Assembly (NCBI GenBank): GCA_028869385.1
Contig: JAGWSR010000048.1
Location: forward strand, 17,370-81,369
Direction of reading: 5' to 3'
Origin: a bacterium
Lineage (GTDB): Bacteria > Vulcanimicrobiota > Vulcanimicrobiia > Vulcanimicrobiales > Vulcanimicrobiaceae
DNA: 64,000 bases
Of this stretch, positions 25,241 to 34,200 are shown in pieces (within the stretch, counting starts at the first letter, position 1; each line of letters opens with the position of its first letter). Position numbers and translations under genes: made by a program. The notes beneath the pieces are model-generated. The model saw only the letters and a program-made list of their open reading frames with translations. It made no database searches and was not told where the DNA came from.

Positions 25241-27406
25241 ATGACGATCTCGGAGCTGACCGCAGCGGTTCAGGCCTACGATCCCTCCCTCGAGGGGGAG
25301 TGGCTGCGGCGCGTCTACGAAGTGGCGGACCGCGCCCACGACGGGCAGCGGCGCGCCTCCGGCGAGTCGTACATCGAGCACCCGCTCGCGGTCGCAGGCA
25401 TCCTGGCCGAGCTCGAGATGGACCGCCACACGATCGCCGCGGCGCTGCTGCACGACGTCGTCGAAGATACCTCGATCACGAGCGAAGAGGTTGCCGCGCA
25501 GTTCGGCGACGAGATCGCGGGCTTGGTCGAAGGCGTGACCAAGCTCACGCGCATCCCCTATCAATCGAAAGAAGACGCGCAGGTCGAGAACCTGCGCAAG
25601 ATGTTCATGGCGATGGCGCGCGACATTCGCGTGATCATCATCAAGCTCGCCGATCGCCTGCACAACATGCGCACGCTCGCGAGCCTGCCGCCGCACAAAC
25701 GCCTCGCGATCGCTCGCGAGACCCTCGACATCTACGCGCCGATCGCGCATCGCCTCGGGATCTGGAAGATCAAGTGGGAGATCGAGGACGAGTGCCTCAA
25801 GTGGCTCGAGCCCGAGGCATACCGCGAGATCGTGGAACGCGTCGCAAAGACGCGGCGCGAGCGCGAAGACGACGTGCGCGAAGCGATCGTAAAGTTGCGC
25901 GGCGAGTTCGAGGCGATGAAGATCAACGCCGAGATTCAAGGTCGCCCCAAGCACTTCTATTCGATCTACTCGAAGATTCGCAAGGGCCGCGACTTCTCGA
26001 CGATCTACGATCTCACCGCGATTCGCATCATCGTCGATACGGTGAAAGATTGTTATGGCGCGCTCGGCGCCGTGCACGCGATGTGGACGCCGCTGCCGGG
26101 GCGGTTCAAAGATTACATCGCGATGCCCAAGCCCAACATGTACCAGTCGCTGCACACGACGGTCGTCGGGCCGCAAGGCGAGCCGCTCGAGATTCAGATT
26201 CGCACCTGGGAGATGCATCGCACGGGCGAGTACGGCATCGCCGCGCATTGGCGCTACAAAGAGGGCGGCAAGGCGGACCAATTCGAGAACAAACTCTCGT
26301 GGCTGCGCGCGTTGCTCGAGTGGCAGAAGGACATGCGCGATTCGCGTGCCTTCATGGAGAACCTGAAGCTCGATCTCTTCGATAGCCAGGTGTTCGTCTT
26401 TTCGCCGCGCGGCGACGTGTTCTCGGTTCCCGCCGGCGGCACGCCGCTCGACTTTGCCTACCAAGTGCACACCGACGTCGGCAATCATTGCGTCGGCGGT
26501 AAGGTCAACGGTCGCATCGTTCCGCTCGATTACACGCTGCAGAACGGCGACATCTGCGAGATTCTCGTCAATAAATCGAGCGGGCGTCCGTCGCTCGACT
26601 GGCTCTCCGTCGTCAAAACGTCGAGCGCGAAGCACAAGATCAAACAGTGGTTCCGCAAGGAGCAGCGTGAGGAGAACGTGCTCGCGGGACAAGAGGCGCT
26701 CGAGACCGAGCTCGCGCGCGAACGGCTTCGCCCCGATCTCGCACGCGGCGAACTGATCGAACGCATCGCGCACCGCTTGAATTACGGCTCGCCGACCGAT
26801 CTCTTCGCCGCGATCGGATTCGGCGATGCATCCGCGCAGGCGATCGCCAATCGTATCCGCGACGAGATCAAGGGCGACAACGTCGTCGATCTCACGCAAC
26901 TGCGCAAGCCGCCGGCGCGCCGCGCCCCCAAGAAATCGAGCGGTGTCCGCATCGCGGGCGTGGACGACGTGTTGGTGCGCCTCTCGAAGTGCTGCTCGCC
27001 GGTGCCCGGCGATCCCATCATCGGCTACGTGACGATCGGCCGCGGCGTGAGCGTGCATCGCGCCGACTGCCCGAACGTGGCGTACATGAGCGCGACGCCC
27101 GAGCGCATCTTGCAGGCGCAGTGGACGCCGACGAGCGACATGATGCATGCGGTGGATATCGAGGTCGAGGCCGAGGATCGTCCGGCGCTGCTCCAAGACA
27201 TTATGGCGGTCTTCGCCGAGCTGAAGACGTCGGTTAGCTCGGTCAACGCTCGCGTGCGCAAAGAGGGCACGGCCGTCACGAGTTTGACCGTGCAGATTCG
27301 CGATTTGGATCACCTGCACAAGCTCCTCACCAAAATCGAGAATCTCAAGAACGTCCGGCGCGTCTATCGCGTCACCAAACGCGAGAAGAGCGCTGCAGGC
27401 GGGTAG
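25241..27406 (+). CDS. relA/spoT: Bifunctional (p)ppGpp synthetase/hydrolase (RelA/SpoT)
   Basis: Stringent-response enzyme of 721 residues with all expected domains. The HD hydrolase (His47; His71-Asp72 in LLHDVVEDT) looks intact. The synthetase domain has RPKHFYSIYSKI and NMYQSLHTTVVGP. A TGS domain starts near 385 (DSQVFVFSPRGDVFSVPAGG), then a helical/zinc-finger region with LSKCCSPVPGDP and a C-terminal ACT domain. Both activities should be present, as is usual when there is a single long RSH protein. Confidence 0.96.
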   Translation: MTISELTAAVQAYDPSLEGEWLRRVYEVADRAHDGQRRASGESYIEHPLAVAGILAELEMDRHTIAAALLHDVVEDTSITSEEVAAQFGDEIAGLVEGVTKLTRIPYQSKEDAQVENLRKMFMAMARDIRVIIIKLADRLHNMRTLASLPPHKRLAIARETLDIYAPIAHRLGIWKIKWEIEDECLKWLEPEAYREIVERVAKTRREREDDVREAIVKLRGEFEAMKINAEIQGRPKHFYSIYSKIRKGRDFSTIYDLTAIRIIVDTVKDCYGALGAVHAMWTPLPGRFKDYIAMPKPNMYQSLHTTVVGPQGEPLEIQIRTWEMHRTGEYGIAAHWRYKEGGKADQFENKLSWLRALLEWQKDMRDSRAFMENLKLDLFDSQVFVFSPRGDVFSVPAGGTPLDFAYQVHTDVGNHCVGGKVNGRIVPLDYTLQNGDICEILVNKSSGRPSLDWLSVVKTSSAKHKIKQWFRKEQREENVLAGQEALETELARERLRPDLARGELIERIAHRLNYGSPTDLFAAIGFGDASAQAIANRIRDEIKGDNVVDLTQLRKPPARRAPKKSSGVRIAGVDDVLVRLSKCCSPVPGDPIIGYVTIGRGVSVHRADCPNVAYMSATPERILQAQWTPTSDMMHAVDIEVEAEDRPALLQDIMAVFAELKTSVSSVNARVRKEGTAVTSLTVQIRDLDHLHKLLTKIENLKNVRRVYRVTKREKSAAGG

Positions 27407-28145
27407 TTACGCGCTCCCCATCGTCGCGGCGTTCGCGGCGGGAGCGATGAACTCGGTTGCCGGCGGCGGGAGCTTTTTGAGCTTTCCCGCGCTCGTGCTC
27501 GCCGGCATTCCCGCGATTCCGGCCAATGCCACGAACAACGCGGCGATGTGGGTGGGCACCATCGGCGGCGCGCGCGGCTATTGGAGCGACGTGAAGCCGC
27601 ACAAGCGCATGCTCTACTCGGTGCTCGCCGTCAGCGCGCTCGGCGCGCTCATTGGGGCCATCCTGCTGCTCCTCACGCCGGCCGCGGCGTTCGATCGCGC
27701 GATTCCCTGGCTGCTGCTCTTCGCCACGTGCGTCTTCGCCGCGAGCCCGCTGCTCGTGAAGCCGCATGGCGGCGATCCCGAACATCAGGGCTGGCAGTTG
27801 GTCGTGCAATTCTTGGTCTCGGTGTACGGCGGCTACTTTGGTGCCGGGATGGGGATCCTGATGCTCGCGGTGCTCGCGTTTTCGGGTCTGCCGACCTTCA
27901 ACGCGACCAACGGCATGAAGAACGTGCTCTCGGTCGCGATTAACGGCATGGCGCTCATTCCGTTCCTGATCGCGCGCATCGTGGACTGGCACTTCGCGCT
28001 CCCGATGGCGGTGACGGCCCTTCTGGGCGGGTACTTCGGCGCGAAATTCTTCCGGCGCATCCCGCAGCCGGTCGCCCGCGCCATCGTCATCGCCATCGGC
28101 GTTACGATGACACTCCTATTTTTTGCCCGAGGGCACCACGGCTAG
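27393..28145 (+). CDS. TauE/SafE-family membrane permease (start uncertain)
   Basis: Predicted sulfite/organosulfonate-type anion exporter with about eight helices. Conserved motifs: AFAAGAMNSVAGGGSFLSFP near the start and GGYFGAGMGILMLAVLAF in the second repeat. The only standard start, ATG 27447, would remove half of the first helix, because AGAMNS follows coded helix sequence. A CTG at 27393, overlapping the relA/spoT end by 14 bases with GAGAAGAG upstream, restores it. The substrate is not known. Confidence 0.8.
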   Translation: MQAGSYALPIVAAFAAGAMNSVAGGGSFLSFPALVLAGIPAIPANATNNAAMWVGTIGGARGYWSDVKPHKRMLYSVLAVSALGALIGAILLLLTPAAAFDRAIPWLLLFATCVFAASPLLVKPHGGDPEHQGWQLVVQFLVSVYGGYFGAGMGILMLAVLAFSGLPTFNATNGMKNVLSVAINGMALIPFLIARIVDWHFALPMAVTALLGGYFGAKFFRRIPQPVARAIVIAIGVTMTLLFFARGHHG

Positions 28146-28245
28146 CGGGAGCACCCGCCCCTCTTGATGGAACGGTGGAGACGATGAATGATCCGGTAAT
28201 GGCCGCCGCGACGGTTCGCCGCGGCGCGGTGTCGCGCTGAATCGG

Positions 28246-28806
28246 GTGTATGTGGTCCTCGCGGCGGGCGACGCGTCGCGCATGGGCTTCGCGAAAGTCT
28301 TCACCCCGCTCGCGGGCACCTCGCCCCTCACTCGCGTGGCGCGCGCCATCGGTGACCGAACGGCGATCTGCGTGGTTCAGGGGCCGCGGCTCAACGATGC
28401 GATCGAGCATGCGCCGGAGCTGCTGGTCGTCGTGAACGACTCGCCCGATCGCGGCATGATGCACTCGCTGCGGCTCGCACTCGAAGCGATTCCGCCGGAT
28501 CGCACGATCGGCGTGATTCTCGCCGATATGCCGCTGCTCGAAGCATCGTTGCTCGATGCGCTCGAGAGCGCCGCTACGGATTCCAACGCCGACGTGGTCT
28601 TTCCACGGCGCGCCGACGGCACGCCGGGCTACCCGATGCTGTTCTCGCTTCGGGCGCGCGCCGCGCTGACCAAGCTCGGCGACGGCGATCGGCTCGGCGA
28701 GATACGCGACGACGCATCGCTTTCGCAATGCGCCGTCGCTTTTGAGGATCCGGCCGCCTTCTGCGACCTCGACCTGCCCGAGGACTGGAACGCCTTCGGC
28801 GCCTAG
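28246..28806 (+). CDS. MobA-like nucleotidyltransferase
   Basis: 186-residue NTP transferase. The N-terminal glycine-rich loop VVLAAGDASRMGFAK (3-17) and ILADMPLLE fit the MobA/MocA group that makes molybdenum dinucleotide cofactors. The start is GTG 28246. No molybdoenzyme gene is nearby, so a role in molybdopterin cytosine dinucleotide synthesis is only a family-level guess. It ends tail to tail with a lipoprotein gene, overlapping by 4 bases. Confidence 0.75.
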   Translation: MYVVLAAGDASRMGFAKVFTPLAGTSPLTRVARAIGDRTAICVVQGPRLNDAIEHAPELLVVVNDSPDRGMMHSLRLALEAIPPDRTIGVILADMPLLEASLLDALESAATDSNADVVFPRRADGTPGYPMLFSLRARAALTKLGDGDRLGEIRDDASLSQCAVAFEDPAAFCDLDLPEDWNAFGA

Positions 28807-30581
28807 GGCACGACGAACGCCGGGAAGACGGTCGAGGTGTTGAACGTCGGCGTTCCCGCGATCTGATTGAGCACGACGCTCGTGCCAACGGAACTGAAGC
28901 GATTGAGGCCCGCGACCGTGCCTCCGCCTTGGCCCATCCACATGCCGCCCTGCGCAGTCGCCGCGAACATATTCGTTCCGGCACTCACACCGAGCGCGCT
29001 CGTGGTGGCCGTCGCGAGTTGATTCAGCGTCGGGTTGGACGGGGTTCCCGTGAGCGAGTACACGGCAATATTCGCTCCGTCGTAATTCCAGAGATAACCA
29101 AAGGCGTCGAATCCGACCGCTGACGAAGCGTTCGGACCACCCTTCGCTGGATTGCCGGAGCTGAAGGCCGCGTTGAACGGCGAGTAGATGACGAGCCCAC
29201 TCGATGTTCCAACGACGATCGCACCGGCGAAAGCCGACGGAAGATTCGGCGAGCTTGGAGCGATCGCGATAGACGTCGGCGCTGCGGTGAGTCCCGTCTT
29301 CGATAGCGATGCGGGTGAGAACGCTTCGTTCGTGGCGTAGAGCGTGTTCGTCGAAGCGTCGGCGTAGAACACGTTGCCGCTTGTATCGGCGGTGATCGCG
29401 GTGATGTTTTGCGATCCGGAGAAGGTGGCGATCGGGGCGGTCGGGGCGTTGAGTCCTTGCGATCCCGTCGCTTGCGTGTACTGAAAGACTTGCTGCGGCG
29501 CGGTCGCGCTGATGAATTCGAAGCTGCCGTCTGGAAGCGTGGTTCCCCATTCGAACTGACAGCCCGAGCCGCCGCAGAGCGACGTCGAGTCGGGGAGATA
29601 GTCGATGTAATTCGTCGGCACGAATGCGTTGCTCAAGAGCAGCGGATATCCGACGATGCCGTCCGGTGTGGTGAAAAGTTGCGACGTCCAGAGCTCCTGC
29701 ACGGGCAGAAGTTTATAGGCATTCTGGATGGTCTGTAGGCCCGATCCGTTTGCGACGGCTTTGGCTTCGAGCGTGCCGGTCGTCGAGCCGTCGCCCGGAG
29801 CGGCGATCGCGGTCACGGTGAATTGATCCGTTCCGGTTCCTTTCGCGACTTTGAAGAACGGGATCGGATCGGTGGTCGCTTCATACACCGTGAGCGTGGG
29901 CGCACCCGAATCGTTCGCACCGATGATGAATCCGTCGGCGTCGAGCGGCTCCGCGTAGAAGGTCTGCGGCGCGTTTCCGATGATCGCCATCGTACCGTTC
30001 ACCGTGGTGACGTGCGATTGCGACGGCGCGGGGACGAAGCTCACGCTCGCTGGTATACCGTAAAACGTCAGATTCGGAATCGGATTATCGACGCCGGCGT
30101 TGATCGTGATCGGTGCGGCGAGTTGCCCTTGAGCGAGCATGTTTGCCGTCGTCGCGAAGCTGCTCGCGTCGGCCGTCGTACCCGTCGGTGCCGCGTCGAA
30201 CGTCGTGACGGTGAAGGTGTATGTTCCCGGCGACATATCGAACTGGAACGTATAGATCGTGCTCCCGCTCGCGTCGAGATAACACGAGGTAATCCCCGTA
30301 GGCAGCGTCGGCGGACACGTCTGCGTGATCGAATAGCCGAGGTTGGGATTCCGCGGATCCGTAGAACTCCAATCGATGGCCACGCCCGCGGTTGCCTGCG
30401 ATTGATAGAACGGACGGCGCACTTGCGCCATCGTCGTCTTGCCGGGAAGTTTGAGCTTAAAACTCGCGAGTGCGGGTGCTTTCGGACCCGTGCCCGGCAC
30501 GATGGTCGAGCTTGCGCCGCCGCCGCCTCCGCATGCCGCGAGCGCGACGAGCGCAGCGCTTGCCAAGATGCGTCGCATCAT
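28803..30581 (-). CDS. Secreted lipoprotein with beta-propeller-like C-terminus
   Basis: 592 residues. The signal peptide ends in a lipobox, ALVALAACGGGGG, with the lipidated cysteine near residue 18. An N-terminal half follows with a paired-cysteine module (ITQTCPP ... ITSCYLD) and a GIPASVSF segment. The C-terminal half has repeats like ITAITADTSGNVFYAD that suggest an NHL/SMP-30-like propeller. It is one of four related lipoproteins in this region and overlaps the next upstream gene by 4 bases (ATGA). No enzymatic motif is visible. Confidence 0.75.
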   Translation of the reverse strand: MMRRILASAALVALAACGGGGGASSTIVPGTGPKAPALASFKLKLPGKTTMAQVRRPFYQSQATAGVAIDWSSTDPRNPNLGYSITQTCPPTLPTGITSCYLDASGSTIYTFQFDMSPGTYTFTVTTFDAAPTGTTADASSFATTANMLAQGQLAAPITINAGVDNPIPNLTFYGIPASVSFVPAPSQSHVTTVNGTMAIIGNAPQTFYAEPLDADGFIIGANDSGAPTLTVYEATTDPIPFFKVAKGTGTDQFTVTAIAAPGDGSTTGTLEAKAVANGSGLQTIQNAYKLLPVQELWTSQLFTTPDGIVGYPLLLSNAFVPTNYIDYLPDSTSLCGGSGCQFEWGTTLPDGSFEFISATAPQQVFQYTQATGSQGLNAPTAPIATFSGSQNITAITADTSGNVFYADASTNTLYATNEAFSPASLSKTGLTAAPTSIAIAPSSPNLPSAFAGAIVVGTSSGLVIYSPFNAAFSSGNPAKGGPNASSAVGFDAFGYLWNYDGANIAVYSLTGTPSNPTLNQLATATTSALGVSAGTNMFAATAQGGMWMGQGGGTVAGLNRFSSVGTSVVLNQIAGTPTFNTSTVFPAFVVP

Positions 30582-32809
30582 TGCAGTTTGACCTCCCCGA
30601 TCTTGTTCGTCGTGCTCTCGGTGAACCAGATGTTGCCGTCAGGACCGGCAACGATGCCCCATGGCGCGCCGTCGGACGTCGGCACGGCGTATTCGTAGGC
30701 TTTGCACGATGTCGCGCAGGACGCGACCGAGATAAAGCCGACGTAGCCCGACATGTCGGTGAACCACACGTTGCCGTCGGGCCCGATCGTCAGGCTTTGT
30801 GGCGTCGCGGTCTTCTCCGGCAGCGTGATCGGCGTATAGGTGCAGCTCGCGCCGGAGCACGAGAGCCATACCGATGCCTGAAGGCGGTCGATTTGATGAG
30901 CGCCTGGTTCCGCGACGTAGAGATATCCATCTGCCGCTTCCACGATTCCAGCGATGCCCTTAGAGAACGGCGTGCCGCCTAGGGAACCCGCCGGTCGTCG
31001 CGCGCCCGGCGTTACGCGATGCGCGAATCCGGTGAGGCCCTGGGTGTTGGAAGGCTCCTCGTACATGGTGCACGGTGTCAGGTTATTGCACGGAATCGAA
31101 AAATGTCCGACGTTCCCGTTCCCTGCGTCGGTGAACCACATTTCCGATCCACTCGAGTCGAGCGTGAGGTACGCCGGCGCACTCGGAAACGACGAGACGT
31201 TGAATCCGAACGTACTCGTCGGAAAGCCCGTCAGGCCGATGCTGTAGATGTGCGAGGGGCCCGGACTCGGCGGCGTGGTCGGTAGCATCGTCGAGTACGC
31301 GGACGGTGCATAGATGTCGCCGTGGGGACCGAGCTGTGCGTCGACTGGTTGCGTTACGGACGTGTCCTGCATTGCGCTCGAGCATGAACCGCTCGCATCG
31401 CTGCAGTTGACTTGTATGACGCTGCCTTGATCGGTCGTGCCGTTGCCGAGCGACGCGATGTACATATTGCCGTCGTAGCCCGTCGAGATAGTGCGCATGT
31501 TGGCGGGCGCGATCTGGAGTCCCGGGAGCGATGCAAGTTCGGTGATCGTACACGTCGTGCCGTTACACGACGATGGACTCTGCACTTCGCCGATCGTGCC
31601 GGCGTTTGCATCGACGAACCAAAGACTCTGACCGCTCGAACCGACCGTGATGCCGTAGAGGCTGCCGCTCGACATGTTCGTGGGGTACTCGTACACCGGG
31701 TATGCCGGGCCGATGAGCGTGCCGCCGCCGCTGCCGGTGGTGGCGGTGACTGAAAACACGCCGGCGCTGCCGTATCGGTCCTCGACTGCGAAACTTCCGC
31801 TGCCGGCTTTCGAGGCAGTCACCGAAATCGTTACCGTCCCGCCGGGGGTCGAGGGCGCACACGATGCGGGCGAGCAACTGGTGGTGACGAACGAAGGAGT
31901 GACGGTGCCGAAGGGAACGCTGTAGCCCGCTTCACTCACCGTGATGTTGACGGGCGTGCCGACCGGAAGCTGCGAGAGCGTCGTCGGCGAGTAAACGAGC
32001 GGCGCGAACGACGTGCTGGCGGTGGCATTGCCGCTCGTCGCGACGATCTGCGTGAGGCCGACGCTCTGCGATCCGTCGTACGTGAGGGTCACCGTGTCCG
32101 CGCCGTTCGGCGCAGGCGACGCGATCGCCATCGTCGAGAGCGCGAGACCGCTGCCGCTGCTGTTTTGCAGCGTAAGCGCGATCGGCGCGGCGTACGCACC
32201 CGGCGCGATGATGACGTTGCCGGAAGCATCCTTGGCGGTGACGGTCAGCGTAATCGTGTGCGTCTTCCCGTCGGCCGGCGCGGAGTTTGCGCTCGGCGAG
32301 ATCGTGATCGACGACGTGATGCCGCCCAGGACGACGTTCGGCGGCGTGATGACCGGCTGCGTCGTATCGATCGGGCCGACTTGTCCGACGCCGAGAACGT
32401 TGTTGTTTGCATCGAGCGTTGCAACGGCGACGACGACGGCGGTCGCTATCGGCAGCGTCACCGGAACGGTGCATGACGTGCCGCTCGTCGTCGCCGTGCA
32501 GTACGGCGACGTGGCGATCGTCACGAGCGTTGACGCGGTTCCCGGCGCGGGCGACGCGCCGTTCACGCTTACGACGTAGAAGTCGAGTTGCGTCGTGCCG
32601 GGAGAGATGGTCTGCGGCTTACGCTTGCGCGCGCTCGACGTGACCGTTGAGGCCTTGGGGATCACCACGGTGATCTTCGCCTGCCCGGACGACGGGTGGC
32701 CGGGACCGCTGCCGGAACCGGTGCTCGGCACCGCCGCGCCTCCACCGCCGCCGCCGCCGCACGCGGCGAGCGCGCCGGCGACGAGAAATAGCCAAACCAG
32801 CCTTCTCAT
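30578..32809 (-). CDS. Secreted lipoprotein with Ig-like and Vgb/NHL-type repeats
   Basis: 743 residues from the ATG at 32809, with SD GGAGGG upstream. The lipobox is AGALAACGGGGGGG. N-terminal module: ISPGTTQLDFYVVSVNG with a C-x(7)-C pair. The middle contains Ig-like strands (SITISPSANSAPADGKTHTI). The C-terminal propeller repeats include LTIGPDGNVWFTDMSGYVG and IVAGPDGNIWFTESTTNKIG, as in streptogramin lyase-like proteins. Lyase activity is not implied. A surface or periplasmic sensor or binding role is more likely. First gene of a two-gene minus-strand operon. Confidence 0.78.
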   Translation of the reverse strand: MRRLVWLFLVAGALAACGGGGGGGAAVPSTGSGSGPGHPSSGQAKITVVIPKASTVTSSARKRKPQTISPGTTQLDFYVVSVNGASPAPGTASTLVTIATSPYCTATTSGTSCTVPVTLPIATAVVVAVATLDANNNVLGVGQVGPIDTTQPVITPPNVVLGGITSSITISPSANSAPADGKTHTITLTVTAKDASGNVIIAPGAYAAPIALTLQNSSGSGLALSTMAIASPAPNGADTVTLTYDGSQSVGLTQIVATSGNATASTSFAPLVYSPTTLSQLPVGTPVNITVSEAGYSVPFGTVTPSFVTTSCSPASCAPSTPGGTVTISVTASKAGSGSFAVEDRYGSAGVFSVTATTGSGGGTLIGPAYPVYEYPTNMSSGSLYGITVGSSGQSLWFVDANAGTIGEVQSPSSCNGTTCTITELASLPGLQIAPANMRTISTGYDGNMYIASLGNGTTDQGSVIQVNCSDASGSCSSAMQDTSVTQPVDAQLGPHGDIYAPSAYSTMLPTTPPSPGPSHIYSIGLTGFPTSTFGFNVSSFPSAPAYLTLDSSGSEMWFTDAGNGNVGHFSIPCNNLTPCTMYEEPSNTQGLTGFAHRVTPGARRPAGSLGGTPFSKGIAGIVEAADGYLYVAEPGAHQIDRLQASVWLSCSGASCTYTPITLPEKTATPQSLTIGPDGNVWFTDMSGYVGFISVASCATSCKAYEYAVPTSDGAPWGIVAGPDGNIWFTESTTNKIGEVKLQ

Positions 32810-32888
32810 AGACCCTCCGAGCGAGGCATAGCGAATCGTTTTCGTCCCAGGAGCCTCTTCGGGGTTCCCGCGAGCGGGCCCCGCGCGC

Positions 32889-32917
32889 TTGACCGCCGAG
32901 TGGGCAACCCGTATGAT
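32889..32917 (+). promoter_or_regulatory. Strong sigma-70-like promoter
   Basis: TTGACC (32889-32894), exactly 17 bp, then TATGAT (32912-32917). Transcription would start near 32924 and give a 66-base leader before the GTG at 32990. It lies in the divergent gap between two lipoprotein operons. Confidence 0.65.
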
Positions 32918-32989
32918 GCCCCTGCACGCCCGACGCCTATGGCACCGGGCGTTCTCGCTACTGCGCGCCGTAGGTTGAGGGGTCCTATC

Positions 32990-34186
32990 GTGACGTTTCG
33001 CGTTGGTGTTCTGGCCTTTTTGTTTGCATTCTGCGCCGCCGGCTGCGGCGGCTCGGGGGGCGGCGTCGGGAAGCCGCCGGTCGTGCCGCCGAGTCACGAC
33101 ATGGGTGACATTCGCTTCACCATCGTCGTGCCGAATCAAACCGCGATCGCATCCGCGCACGTCGGACCCTCGTATATCTCCAGCAACGCGCATACGCTCG
33201 TGCTCACCGTGAACGGCGGCACGCCGCAAATTTTCGGCCTCACCCCCAGCACCGATCCGAACTGCTCCACGACCTCGGGCACGACGACGTGTTCGAACCT
33301 CGATGCGAGCGCACCATTCGGCACCGACACGCTTTCGTTCCAACTCGACCAGGAGGCGACGCCGCTCCCGGCATCGCCAACCGTGCTCGCGACGACGGTG
33401 ATTGCGAACGAACAAGTGCTCGAAGGCGTTGCGAATCAACTCGGCACCTTCACGCTCAATCCGGTGATCGGTTCGATCTCGTTCTCGCTCTCGGAACCGA
33501 GCGGAGGTTTTCAGCCCGGTACGGCGTCGAGCGGAAACGCGATCAACGTGCTCGTCAAGGATCCAAGCGGCGCGACGGTCATCGCTCCGGGAACCTACGT
33601 CACGGCTAGTGATGCCGCGAATCCCATCGGCTTGACGTCGAGTCAGGGCGCGTTTACGTTTTCGGTCGATGGCGCGAGCGCAGCGGCAACGGGATCGCTG
33701 TCCGGGCCGTCCAACGCGGCGACGCTCGGTTATAGTGGCGCGACGGTTGCTGCGACGACCACGATCAGCGCGACCGCCGGTGCGATCACCGCGTCGCAGA
33801 CGATCGCCGCACTCCAGGCTCCGATCACCGCGACCCTAACGAGCAGCGCGTCCGGCAACGATTACCACGTCGTCACGGCGCCGCCGGAACTGGATTTCTA
33901 CGCAACCGGTATCACCGGAACCATCGCACTCGCCGAGAACGGCTACGCGGGCTCGTTCACGCTTCAGAGCGATACCTGCAATACCACCGACGACGCGAGT
34001 GCTACGGGAAACTATCTGTCGTTCTCGCCCGGGAAGGGCCAATCTGGTTCTAGCTTCACCGTGAGCGCGAATGCCGCCGGTACGTCGGCAAATCCGGCCA
34101 TCTGCACGGCGACCTTTACGGACGCCAACGGACAGACGCTCTCGGTGACGCTCAGCGTCACCACGATTTCGTTCGGCTTGCAGTAG
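32990..34186 (+). CDS. Secreted lipoprotein, related to its neighbours
   Basis: 398 residues from the GTG at 32990, which has GAGGGG seven bases upstream. The signal sequence ends with a lipobox (FAFCAAGCGGSGGG). The N-terminal module again has a YISSNAHTLVLTVNG-like strand, a Cys pair (NCSTTSGTTTC) and FGTDTLSFQLDQ. Ig-like strands follow, and a short domain with another Cys pair (DTCNTT ... AICTAT) closes the protein. It is divergent from the 743-residue lipoprotein. Function unknown. Confidence 0.75.
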   Translation: MTFRVGVLAFLFAFCAAGCGGSGGGVGKPPVVPPSHDMGDIRFTIVVPNQTAIASAHVGPSYISSNAHTLVLTVNGGTPQIFGLTPSTDPNCSTTSGTTTCSNLDASAPFGTDTLSFQLDQEATPLPASPTVLATTVIANEQVLEGVANQLGTFTLNPVIGSISFSLSEPSGGFQPGTASSGNAINVLVKDPSGATVIAPGTYVTASDAANPIGLTSSQGAFTFSVDGASAAATGSLSGPSNAATLGYSGATVAATTTISATAGAITASQTIAALQAPITATLTSSASGNDYHVVTAPPELDFYATGITGTIALAENGYAGSFTLQSDTCNTTDDASATGNYLSFSPGKGQSGSSFTVSANAAGTSANPAICTATFTDANGQTLSVTLSVTTISFGLQ

Positions 34187-34200
34187 CGCGCCGCGAGGCA

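Noticed and set aside
25214..27319. A 701-codon minus-strand frame opposite relA/spoT
   Set aside because: Shadow of the real gene: the plus strand has complete HD, synthetase, TGS and ACT domains.
30578..32809. Streptogramin lyase (antibiotic resistance) call for the 743-residue lipoprotein
   Set aside because: The propeller repeats resemble Vgb, but the protein is a large lipoprotein with extra Ig-like domains, so the resemblance is to the fold only.
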